Source of the DNA: JBPYFK01 sp051984675 | GTDB taxonomy: Bacteria; Actinomycetota; Actinomycetes; Mycobacteriales; Pseudonocardiaceae | Length of the DNA: 64,000 bases | NCBI GenBank assembly: GCA_051984675.1 | Contig: JBPYFK010000190.1 | Location: forward strand, 62,001 to 126,000 | Direction of reading: 5' to 3' | The notes under the pieces: generated by a model | Database searches by the model: none | Seen by the model: the letters and a program-made list of their open reading frames with translations, nothing else | Told to the model about the DNA's origin: nothing | Translations under genes and position numbers: made by a program | Part shown: one piece after another, positions 50,482 to 57,116 of the stretch | Numbering within the stretch: the first letter of the stretch is position 1 | How the letters are laid out: each line of letters starts with the position of its first letter

Positions 50482-53112
50482 CTAGACCTCGGCGTCGGGT
50501 GGTGGGCCGCCGCGGATCGAGTAGAGCGCGTTTTCCAACTCGTCCGGTTTGACCAGCACCTCGCGGGCCTTTGACCCCTCGGACGCGCCGACCACCCCGC
50601 GCGACTCCAGCAGGTCCATCAGCCGGCCAGCCTTGGCGAAACCCACCCGCAGCTTGCGCTGCAACATCGACGTCGACCCGAACTGGCTGGTGACGACCAG
50701 CTCGGCGGCCTGCAGCAACACGTCGAGATCGTCGCCGATGTCGGAGTCGACTTCCTTCTTCTCGCCGGCTTTCGCGCTGGTCACACCGTCGGTGTAGTCG
50801 GGTTCGGCCTGCTCCTTGGTGAACGCGACGATCCGGTGGATCTCCTCGTCGGAGACGAACGAGCCCTGCACGCGCACTGGGCGGGACGCGCCCATCGGCA
50901 GGTACAGCGCATCCCCCATGCCGATCAGCTTCTCCGCCCCCGGCTGGTCGAGGATGACGCGCGAATCGGTCAACGACGACGTCGCGAACGCCAGCCGCGA
51001 CGGGACGTTCGTCTTGATCAACCCGGTGACCACGTCCACCGACGGCCGCTGCGTCGCCAGCACGAGGTGGATGCCGGCGGCACGCGCCTTCTGGGTGATC
51101 CGAACGATGGCGTCCTCGACATCCCGAGGGGCGGTCATCATGAGGTCCGCCAGCTCGTCAACGATCGCCAGGATGTACGGGTACTCGCGGTAGACGCGCT
51201 CGCTGCCCAGCGGTGCGGTGATCTCGCCGCTGCGCACCTTGGCGTTGAAGTCGTCGATGTGCCGCACCCGGTTGGCCTGCATGTCCTGGTACCGCTGCTC
51301 CATCTCCTCCACCAGCCACGCCAGGGCGGCGGCGGCCTTCTTCGGCTGGGTGATGATGGGCGTGATCAGGTGCGGTATGCCCTCGTACGGGGTGAGTTCG
51401 ACCATCTTCGGGTCGATCAGGATCATCCGTACCTCGTCCGGGGTGGCCCGGGCCAGCAGCGACACCAGCATCGAGTTGACGAAGCTGGACTTACCCGAAC
51501 CGGTCGACCCCGCGCACAGCAGGTGCGGCATCTTCGACAGGTTCGCGGTGAGCATGTGGCCCTCGATGTCCTTGCCGAGGCCCATGACCAGCGGATGCGT
51601 GTCGTTGGCCGCCTTCGGTGAGCGCAGCACGTCACCGAGCCGCACCATCTCCCGGTCGGTGTTGGGCACCTCGATACCGACCGCCGACTTGCCCGGGATC
51701 GGGGCCAGCAGCCGGACGTTGTCGTTGGCCACCGCGTACGCGATGTTTTTGGTCAGCGCGGTGATCTTCTCGACCTTCACGCCGGGACCGAGTTCGACCT
51801 CGTAGCGGGTGACGGTGGGGCCTCGGGTGAAGCCGGTGACCTTCGCGTCGATGTTGAACTGCTCCAGCACGCCGGTGATCGCTTCGATCATGGAGTCGTT
51901 GGCCTTGCTGCGGGCCTTCGGCGGATCGCCGTCCTGGAGCACGTCCAGCGGCGGGAGCTGGTAGTCGCCTTCCACCGTGCGACTGATGGCTAGCCTGGAA
52001 TCGTCGTCCCGGCCCGGCGTGTCCCGCTGCTCCGGCGGGGAAGCCGCCGGGACCTCCTCCGGCTTGGCCGTCGAGCCCCCGGACCGCTGGGACTTCCGCG
52101 GCGCACGCTTGCCTGGCGACCGGTCGTCGGTCTCGGCGACCGTGTCCACGTCCTCCACGTCGTCCAAGGACAGTTGCGAGTCGGCGTCCCCGGACATCGC
52201 GGCCTGCCGCCGCCGAGACGGCCGGCGCAGCTTGGCGGTGGAGGGATCGGACGGCTCCAACTCCGCCTCCGCGTCCCGCACGGAATCGGCGTAGTCGCCA
52301 CCCCCGCGCAGCAGCGCCGGGATCTCGCGCAACACGGTTCCGGTGATCAGCAGGAGGCCGAACACCGCGAGCAACACCAGCACCGGGATCGCGACCCAAG
52401 CGGTCAGCGCCTGCGACAGCGCGCCGCCGGAGACGAAGCCGAGCGCACCGCCAGCCTGCATCCACCCGGTGCTGTCCAGCGGTGCCCCGGCGGCGATGTG
52501 CAGCACGCCGAGCGCACCGAACGACAGCATCAGCCACCCCACGATGATCCGCGGGAGCGCCTCTGGATCGGTCTCACCTCGCACCATCACCACCGCCGCG
52601 AGCAGCAGGACCAGCGGGAGCACGACCGCAGCCTCGCCGATCACGTACCGCAGCGTCTGATCCAGCCACTGCCCGACCGGGCCACCCGCGTGCCACCAGA
52701 CACCCGCTGAGCTGACCACGCCGAACGCGAGGTAGATCAGCGCGAGGCCGTCCCGGCGGTGCGCCGGGTCGAGATCCCTGGTCCGGCCCAGCGCGCGCAG
52801 CAGCCGACCGACCCCACGGGAAGCGACCCGACCTACGTTCGGACCGCCGCTGCGCCGCCCACCACGACGTGCGGTCTTGTTGCGCGCAGCGGGAGCGCGT
52901 GTCGAACGCGTCGAAGTCGACCGGCGGTTCTTCGCGCTCCCGGAAGACCTGCTCGCCGCACCGCCCTTCGTGGAGCTGCCCTTCCTGGCACCACCCGTAC
53001 CACCAGTCCCGCCCTTGCTGGTGCCGCCACTCTTCGACGCGGAACCATTACGGGACGCGACTCCACTGGAACGCGTTGATCCCCGTCCCCCATTCGTCGC
53101 CCGACCTGCCAT
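50482..53112 (-). CDS. ftsK: DNA translocase FtsK
   Basis: Septum-bound motor that pumps chromosomal DNA during division. The 876-residue protein has a low-complexity basic Ser/Gly/Lys/Arg N-terminus (1-85), four membrane helices (about 100-260), a charged linker (about 265-400) and the RecA-like motor with Walker A GSTGSGKSS (535-543), Walker B YILAIVDELADLMMTAP and RPSVDVVTGLIKTNVPSRLAF. The C-terminal winged-helix gamma domain (about 800-870, SMLQRKLRVGFAKAGRLMDLLE) recognises polar sequences. ATG 53112 gives the natural N-terminus; an upstream ATG exists at 53157. Confidence 0.95.
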   Translation of the reverse strand: MAGRATNGGRGSTRSSGVASRNGSASKSGGTSKGGTGGTGGARKGSSTKGGAASRSSGSAKNRRSTSTRSTRAPAARNKTARRGGRRSGGPNVGRVASRGVGRLLRALGRTRDLDPAHRRDGLALIYLAFGVVSSAGVWWHAGGPVGQWLDQTLRYVIGEAAVVLPLVLLLAAVVMVRGETDPEALPRIIVGWLMLSFGALGVLHIAAGAPLDSTGWMQAGGALGFVSGGALSQALTAWVAIPVLVLLAVFGLLLITGTVLREIPALLRGGGDYADSVRDAEAELEPSDPSTAKLRRPSRRRQAAMSGDADSQLSLDDVEDVDTVAETDDRSPGKRAPRKSQRSGGSTAKPEEVPAASPPEQRDTPGRDDDSRLAISRTVEGDYQLPPLDVLQDGDPPKARSKANDSMIEAITGVLEQFNIDAKVTGFTRGPTVTRYEVELGPGVKVEKITALTKNIAYAVANDNVRLLAPIPGKSAVGIEVPNTDREMVRLGDVLRSPKAANDTHPLVMGLGKDIEGHMLTANLSKMPHLLCAGSTGSGKSSFVNSMLVSLLARATPDEVRMILIDPKMVELTPYEGIPHLITPIITQPKKAAAALAWLVEEMEQRYQDMQANRVRHIDDFNAKVRSGEITAPLGSERVYREYPYILAIVDELADLMMTAPRDVEDAIVRITQKARAAGIHLVLATQRPSVDVVTGLIKTNVPSRLAFATSSLTDSRVILDQPGAEKLIGMGDALYLPMGASRPVRVQGSFVSDEEIHRIVAFTKEQAEPDYTDGVTSAKAGEKKEVDSDIGDDLDVLLQAAELVVTSQFGSTSMLQRKLRVGFAKAGRLMDLLESRGVVGASEGSKAREVLVKPDELENALYSIRGGPPPDAEV

Positions 53113-53198
53113 GACCCATACGGTAGCGAGCGCCGCCCCTGCCGTCACTTGAGCCACACTGGTCGTGGTCCACGCGACTCCTGACCAAGGTCCCGGTC

Positions 53199-54077
53199 GT
53201 GACCGGCCGTGTTCGTGCGATGCTCACATCGATGGTTGCCTTACCTTCCGCCGGAGAACCGACCGAGCGTGTCGATCGCGGGAAACTGTATCGCCAGGCG
53301 CCGCTGCTGTGGCGCACGATCATGCGGATGGATCGCGCGGTGATCGGCGCCACCGGGCGGTTGAAGGTCACCGGAGACGTCCCGGGCGACCTCCGTCGCC
53401 GGCCGCTGCTGCTGGCGGCCAACCATATCGGCAACCTCGACCCGCTGGTGCTCATCGCGGCCTGCGAGCGCCGGAAGATCGCTCCCCGGTTCCTGGCCAC
53501 CGGTGGGCTGTTCGACGCTCCCGCACTCGGCTGGGTACTGCGCCGGAGCAAGCACGTCCGCGCCGACCGGGGAAAGAGCAACCAGACGGACGCGCTCGGG
53601 CGCGTTGTCCGCGCTCTGCACAGCGATCACCGACCGGTGTTGGTCTACCCGGAGGGCCGCATCAGCCTGGAGCCTGACCTGTGGCCGGAGCGGGGTAAGA
53701 GCGGGCTGGCCCGGATGGCGCTCGCGGCTGACGTGCCGGTGGTTCCGATCAGCCAGTGGGGCGCGCACGAGGCCATGTGTTACGGCATGCCCGTGGTGAC
53801 GAGCGCCCGGGACCTGTGGACACTGCTCGCGTCCTGGCTGCGCGCGATTCCCCGCCGGCCCGCGCTGAAGGTCCACTTCGGCGCGCCGGTGGATCTCAGC
53901 GACCTGTCACCGGACCGACCGGGCGACGCGATCCGCGCTCATCAGCGGATCATGCGCGCGATCACCGAGGGGCTCGCCCCACTGCGCGCGGACGAGCCGG
54001 ACGAGCCCCACCACCACGACCCCACGCGCCCGACGAACGACAAGCGCAGTCCCTGGCGCCCCCGCTGCGAGGGCTGA
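53199..54077 (+). CDS. 1-acyl-sn-glycerol-3-phosphate acyltransferase-like protein (PlsC family)
   Basis: A 292-residue acyltransferase with the NHxxxxD motif as ANHIGNLD (N75-D81) and the second block VLVYPEGRISLEPDLWPERGKSGLARMAL, followed by VPISQWGAHEAMCYG. It probably acylates lysophosphatidic acid in phospholipid synthesis or another lipid. GTG 53199 is the first start; ATG 53220 is also possible and neither has a strong Shine-Dalgarno sequence. A strong hairpin follows. Confidence 0.88.
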   Translation: MTGRVRAMLTSMVALPSAGEPTERVDRGKLYRQAPLLWRTIMRMDRAVIGATGRLKVTGDVPGDLRRRPLLLAANHIGNLDPLVLIAACERRKIAPRFLATGGLFDAPALGWVLRRSKHVRADRGKSNQTDALGRVVRALHSDHRPVLVYPEGRISLEPDLWPERGKSGLARMALAADVPVVPISQWGAHEAMCYGMPVVTSARDLWTLLASWLRAIPRRPALKVHFGAPVDLSDLSPDRPGDAIRAHQRIMRAITEGLAPLRADEPDEPHHHDPTRPTNDKRSPWRPRCEG

Positions 54078-54089
54078 AGGCAACCGATG

Positions 54090-54123
54090 CGCGTGTGCCG
54101 GCCCTGCTGGGCCGGCACACGCG
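54090..54123 (+). terminator. Terminator hairpin after the PlsC-like gene
   Basis: A 15-bp perfect stem, CGCGTGTGCCGGCCC / GGGCCGGCACACGCG, with a 4-nt loop. It shares its outer arms with the ftsZ terminator. It also lies before the convergent secreted-protein gene and may serve both. Confidence 0.8.
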
Positions 54124-54148
54124 TACCCGCGATGGACTACCCGCGTCG

Positions 54149-54406
54149 TCAGTTCTTGGCGACCGGGTGGTCAACGACCGGTGCGTTGGTGCACTGCGCG
54201 TTCTGCGGCGAGCCGATCGGGATAATGAGGCCGCCGAGCAGGGCGACGTTGTCGTTGCATGCCTGGATCGGCAGCACGCTGACGTCGTTGTCATCGAGGA
54301 CGTTGATGCCGTTGTTGCCGTGGCTGTCCGCGAACGCTGGCGCCCCGATTCCCATCAGGCCGGCACTCACCGCAGCAACACCGAAAAGGCGAGTGAAAGT
54401 ACGCAC
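54149..54406 (-). CDS. Small secreted rodlin/chaplin-like protein, copy 1
   Basis: An 85-residue exported protein: a signal peptide (about 1-27, ending APAFA), then a Asn/Asp-rich, hydrophobic mature part with NNGINVLDDNDVSVLPIQACNDN, a hydrophobic patch LLGGLIIPI and SPQNAQCTNAPVVDHPV. The two cysteines and the SPQNxQCT segment resemble streptomycete rodlins, and small size resembles chaplins; assignment is tentative. GTG 54406 is taken as start because all three copies align there; a TTG four codons upstream is possible. Mature protein probably acts at the cell surface. Confidence 0.75.
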   Translation of the reverse strand: MRTFTRLFGVAAVSAGLMGIGAPAFADSHGNNGINVLDDNDVSVLPIQACNDNVALLGGLIIPIGSPQNAQCTNAPVVDHPVAKN

Positions 54407-54440
54407 TTGACACCCCAATCTGGTCTATCTGTTTCCCGCA

Positions 54441-54478
54441 GATCGGCGAAAGGGCTCGGGCAACCGCATCGCCCGATC
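54441..54478 (-). promoter_or_regulatory. Conserved leader hairpin, copy 1
   Basis: On the minus strand GATCGGGC...CGCCGATC closes over an inner hairpin GGTT-GCCCG-AGCC, 35 nt upstream of the GTG start. The same structure with compensating changes precedes copies 2 and 3. Confidence 0.55.
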
Positions 54479-54514
54479 AGTCTCGCCGGATCAGTACGTC
54501 ATGATCTCTTAGAA

Positions 54515-54569
54515 CGATCTCGTTAGCTCGTCGGGTAACCCGAAAGGAACGGATCTCCACCCATACGGG
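54515..54569 (-). promoter_or_regulatory. Shared upstream element, copy 1 (13-mer GCTAACGAGATCG plus flank)
   Basis: GCTAACGAGATCG lies 109 nt upstream of the copy 1 start. The whole ~55-bp segment, including a TCGGGTTACCCGA hairpin, is repeated at 55363-55418 upstream of copy 3. It may be the promoter or an operator of these genes; it also adjoins the 3' end of copy 2. Confidence 0.5.
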
Positions 54570-54572
54570 TTG

Positions 54573-54830
54573 TCAGTTTTCGGCGACCGGGTGGTCAACG
54601 ACCGGTGCGTTAGTGCACTGCGCGTTCTGCGGCGAGCCGATCGGGACGACCGCGCCCAACAACGCGGCAACGTTGTCGTTGCACGCCTGGATCGGCAGCA
54701 CGCTGACGTTGTTGTCGTCCAGGAGGTTGATGCCATTGTTGCCCTGGCTGTCCGCGAACGCCGGCGCCCCGATTCCCATCAGACCGGCGCTCACCGCGGC
54801 GATACCCATAACGCGAGCGAAAGTACGCAC
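54573..54830 (-). CDS. Small secreted rodlin/chaplin-like protein, copy 2
   Basis: An 85-residue paralogue of the gene at 54149, same signal peptide type and mature sequence NNGINLLDDNNVSVLPIQACNDNV, hydrophobic AALLGAVVPI, and SPQNAQCTNAPVVDHPVAEN. About 80 percent of residues match copy 1. GTG 54830 follows the shared sequence TTGGGGTGTCAA. The frame is open upstream to 54881 through the leader hairpin, which is not taken as coding. Confidence 0.75.
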   Translation of the reverse strand: MRTFARVMGIAAVSAGLMGIGAPAFADSQGNNGINLLDDNNVSVLPIQACNDNVAALLGAVVPIGSPQNAQCTNAPVVDHPVAEN

Positions 54831-54862
54831 TTGACACCCCAATCTCGTGTATTGGTCCCGCA

Positions 54863-54898
54863 GATCGATGAAATGGCTCAAGCAGCCTCTCGCCGATC
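54863..54898 (-). promoter_or_regulatory. Conserved leader hairpin, copy 2
   Basis: GATCGGCG...TTTCATCGATC on the minus strand encloses GGCT-GCTTG-AGCC, 33 nt before the start. The inner stem differs from copy 1 at one position but still pairs (C-G instead of U-G). Confidence 0.55.
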
Positions 54899-54935
54899 AG
54901 CAAACCCGTGATTCATCGGTACGTTGTTGCAGGAT

Positions 54936-54948
54936 CGATCTCATCAGC
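54936..54948 (-). promoter_or_regulatory. Shared upstream 13-mer, copy 2
   Basis: GCTGATGAGATCG, 106 nt upstream of the copy 2 start, matches GCTRAYGAGATCG upstream of all three genes. Beside it, GGGTGCG and CGCACCC arms form a longer hairpin in place of the shorter one at copies 1 and 3. Confidence 0.5.
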
Positions 54949-55006
54949 GGGTGCGCCGGCCACGACGACGTCCGACGCACCCCTTCGTATGGAGCTGCGC
55001 TGGTTG

Positions 55007-55264
55007 TCAGCCCTTGGCGACCGGGTGGTCAACGACCGGTGCGTTGGTGCACTGCGCGTTCTGCGGCGAGGCGATCGGGACGACCGCGGCCACCACCGCG
55101 GCGACGTTGTCGTTGCACGCCTGGATCGGCACCGCGCTGATGTTGTTGTCATCGAGGGCGTTGATGCCGTTGTTGTCGTGGCTGTCCGCAAAAGCCGGGG
55201 CCCCGATTCCCATCAGACCGGCGGTCACGGCGGCGATCCCAACGAAGCGAGCGAGAGTACGCAC
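55007..55264 (-). CDS. Small secreted rodlin/chaplin-like protein, copy 3
   Basis: An 85-residue paralogue of the two neighbours. The mature part is DNNGINALDDNNISAVPIQACNDNV, with hydrophobic AAVVAAVVPI and SPQNAQCTNAPVVDHPVAKG. Both cysteines are kept. The leader has four extra bases (TCAATCAA before GTG 55264). It is the most upstream of the three tandem genes. Confidence 0.75.
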   Translation of the reverse strand: MRTLARFVGIAAVTAGLMGIGAPAFADSHDNNGINALDDNNISAVPIQACNDNVAAVVAAVVPIASPQNAQCTNAPVVDHPVAKG

Positions 55265-55579
55265 TTGATTGACACCCCAATCTTGTCTATCCGCTTCCCT
55301 TCGATCGGTGAAATGGTTCGGGAACCACCTCCGCCGATCAGCAGAACCATGATTCATCGAGGCGATCTCGTCAGCTCGTCGGGCAACGCGAAAGTTGGTG
55401 AATCTCCACCCTTACGGGAAAGTAACCGCGCACAGTAATTTGGCACACCGGAATCATGGACATCAAAACCCACCGGATCAGGGGATGACCGTGGGCGCGT
55501 GTTCACGACGACACCGATGGATGGAGACGAGCCGGGCAACCGGGTCAGCCAACCTCGCCGGGCTTGAACGGGTGCTGTG
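55265..55579 (-). promoter_or_regulatory. Leader and upstream region of copy 3
   Basis: This 315-bp stretch has no gene. It holds the third leader hairpin at 55303-55339 (GATCGG...CCGATC around TGGTTC-CC-GAACCA, 39 nt before the start), the shared 13-mer GCTGACGAGATCG at 55363-55375 inside the ~55-bp repeat 55363-55418, and further unassigned sequence to 55579. Confidence 0.55.
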
Positions 55580-55861
55580 ATGGATCAGCAGTCGGCGGGC
55601 GCCGTTGGTCAGCCGCAAGGGCCGCGTTCCCCCTCGACAACCGCCGCATCACCAGCGCCGCGAACCATCCAGGATCTGGACGACCATCGCGGCGATTGCC
55701 AGGCACGCCGTAACGACCAGCTGGGGAATCACCAGGGCGAGCCGGAAGGCCACCGTTAACCGGTTCTGAGCACCAGAGCCGTCGATCTCCGACTCCGGCG
55801 GAGACACTCCCTGCCGCAGGCGCGGGTCAGCCCCTCCGAAATAGGGGAAAAATGATATCAT
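55580..55861 (-). pseudogene. Frameshifted and truncated DUF4389 gene
   Basis: The N-terminal frame reads DGSGAQNRLTVAFRLALVIPQLVVTACLAIAAMVVQI, typical of the first membrane helix of DUF4389 proteins, and then stops at 55649. A frame change near 55680 restores the expected next helix sequence GWFAALVMRRL, which also ends soon at about 55567. Intact DUF4389 proteins are much longer. The ATG at 55861 lies inside the palindrome that precedes the divergent SPFH gene, suggesting a once-shared divergent promoter. Decay is inferred from sequence alone. Confidence 0.6.
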
Positions 55862-55863
55862 TT
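55850..55863. promoter_or_regulatory. Perfect AT-rich palindrome AAATGATATCATTT (candidate RHH operator)
   Basis: A 14-bp perfect palindrome, strikingly AT-rich for this DNA, 54 bp before the SPFH gene start and overlapping the start codon of the divergent decayed gene. The second gene of the SPFH operon encodes a ribbon-helix-helix protein, a family that binds such sites as dimers; autoregulation is inferred. Confidence 0.6.
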
Positions 55864-55916
55864 AGCTAGATCGATGCTACCGTGCGACCAGTGCAGCGAC
55901 AAGAGAGGTGAGGGCG

Positions 55917-56846
55917 ATGACAGGGAACGCGACCGATCACGCGAACCGGTGGGACGAAACGGTGCGCATAAGAGAGCGCGAGATCAACGGCGTTACCGGT
56001 GTGCCGGTACTGGTCGCCGGTGTCGCGCTGGTGGTGGCAGGTCCGCTCATGCTACGAGCGGCGCGTGGCGGTGGCGGGATGTTGCCGATCGCGGTGCTGG
56101 CCCTGCTCGCTGGTGTGGTGCTGCTGGCCGGACTGACGCCGGTGATGCCCGGAGAGGCTCGGGTGGTGCAACTGTTCGGCCGCTACGTGGGGACGGCGCG
56201 CACGACCGGTCTGCGGTGGTTCAACCCCTTCACCCGGCGGCGACGCGTTTCCACTCGTATCCGCAACCGTGAAACGGCCGTCATCAAGGTCAATGACGCC
56301 GACGGCAACCCGATCGACATCGCGGCCGTGGTCGTCTGGCAGGTCGCTGACACTGCCCGCGCGACGTATGCGGTGGATGATTTCGTCGAATTCGTCAACA
56401 CCCAGGCCGAAACGGCGGTCCGACGGATCGCGAACAGCTACCCCTACGACACGCACAACCCCGGCGACGGCGCTGTCGGTGGCGAGCTGTCGCTGCGGGA
56501 CAATGCCGAAGAGATCACGGCCACCCTGTCCACGGAGATCGCCGAAAGGGTCGCTCCGGCCGGCGTACACGTCGTGGAATCCCGGTTGACTCGGCTGGCC
56601 TACGCGCCTGAGATCGCTCAGGCGATGTTGCGGCGCCAGCAGGCTGCCTCCGTCGTCGCCGCCCGCGCCCGCATCGTCGAGGGAGCGGTGGGAATGGTAC
56701 GGCTCGCCTTGGCCCGCCTGGACGAGGAAGGCGTGGTGGAACTCGACGAGGAGCGCAAAGCCACGATGGTCTCGAACCTGCTGGTTGTGCTCTGCGGTGA
56801 CCGGGACACCCAGCCAGTGATCAACGCAGGCTCCCTGTACCAGTGA
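55917..56846 (+). CDS. SPFH/Band 7 domain membrane protein
   Basis: A 309-residue protein with two N-terminal membrane helices (about 25-45 and 50-72, GVTGVPVLVAGVALVVAGPLML and LPIAVLALLAGVVLLAGL) followed by an SPFH/Band 7 domain (about 75-265: PGEARVVQLFGRYVGTARTTGLRWFNPF, DIAAVVVWQVADTARATYAVDDFVEFV). Such proteins oligomerise into membrane-bound cages or scaffolds that organise lipids or guard proteases. ATG 55917 follows GAGGTGAG; GTG 55908 is possible. It forms an operon with the RHH gene 20 nt downstream. Confidence 0.9.
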   Translation: MTGNATDHANRWDETVRIREREINGVTGVPVLVAGVALVVAGPLMLRAARGGGGMLPIAVLALLAGVVLLAGLTPVMPGEARVVQLFGRYVGTARTTGLRWFNPFTRRRRVSTRIRNRETAVIKVNDADGNPIDIAAVVVWQVADTARATYAVDDFVEFVNTQAETAVRRIANSYPYDTHNPGDGAVGGELSLRDNAEEITATLSTEIAERVAPAGVHVVESRLTRLAYAPEIAQAMLRRQQAASVVAARARIVEGAVGMVRLALARLDEEGVVELDEERKATMVSNLLVVLCGDRDTQPVINAGSLYQ

Positions 56847-56866
56847 CTGGAGGTGTGTGATCGGTA

Positions 56867-57073
56867 GTGGCTTACCGCAAGAGCGTCCTGCTCAGACTGG
56901 ACCCGGCGGTGCATGACGCACTCGCCCGATGGGCGGCCGACGAGCTGCGTAGCACCAACGCACAGATCGAGTTCCTGCTCCGCAAAGCACTCTCCGACGC
57001 CGGTCGAATGCCGCGCGGCACGTCCAAGATCCCTCGCCGGGGCAGGCCCCCCAAAACGCCACCAGATCACTAG
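56867..57073 (+). CDS. Ribbon-helix-helix (Arc-type) DNA-binding protein
   Basis: A 68-residue protein with KSVLLRLDPAVHDALARWAADELRSTNAQIEFLLRKAL, a textbook ribbon-helix-helix fold: a short beta strand (about 5-11) and two helices (about 13-26 and 31-45), then a basic tail RRGRPPKTPP. It has no toxin partner; its only operon mate is the SPFH gene, so it is more likely a regulator of that operon than an antitoxin. Start GTG 56867. Confidence 0.88.
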   Translation: MAYRKSVLLRLDPAVHDALARWAADELRSTNAQIEFLLRKALSDAGRMPRGTSKIPRRGRPPKTPPDH

Positions 57074-57116
57074 CCTCGGCCCGCCGGCCGGCGTTCGGAC
57101 TACCTCGGCGCCGGCA

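Noticed and set aside
54441..55560. Possible c-di-AMP (ydaO-type) riboswitch at the secreted-protein genes
   Set aside because: Short stretches such as CGACGAGCTAACGAG and, on the other strand, GGTGAATC and CGGGTCAGCCAACCTCG recall parts of that RNA, but the order and full consensus are not met on either strand.
56867..57073. Toxin-antitoxin module at the SPFH/RHH genes
   Set aside because: The RHH protein looks antitoxin-like, but its operon partner is a membrane SPFH protein and no toxin-sized gene is adjacent.
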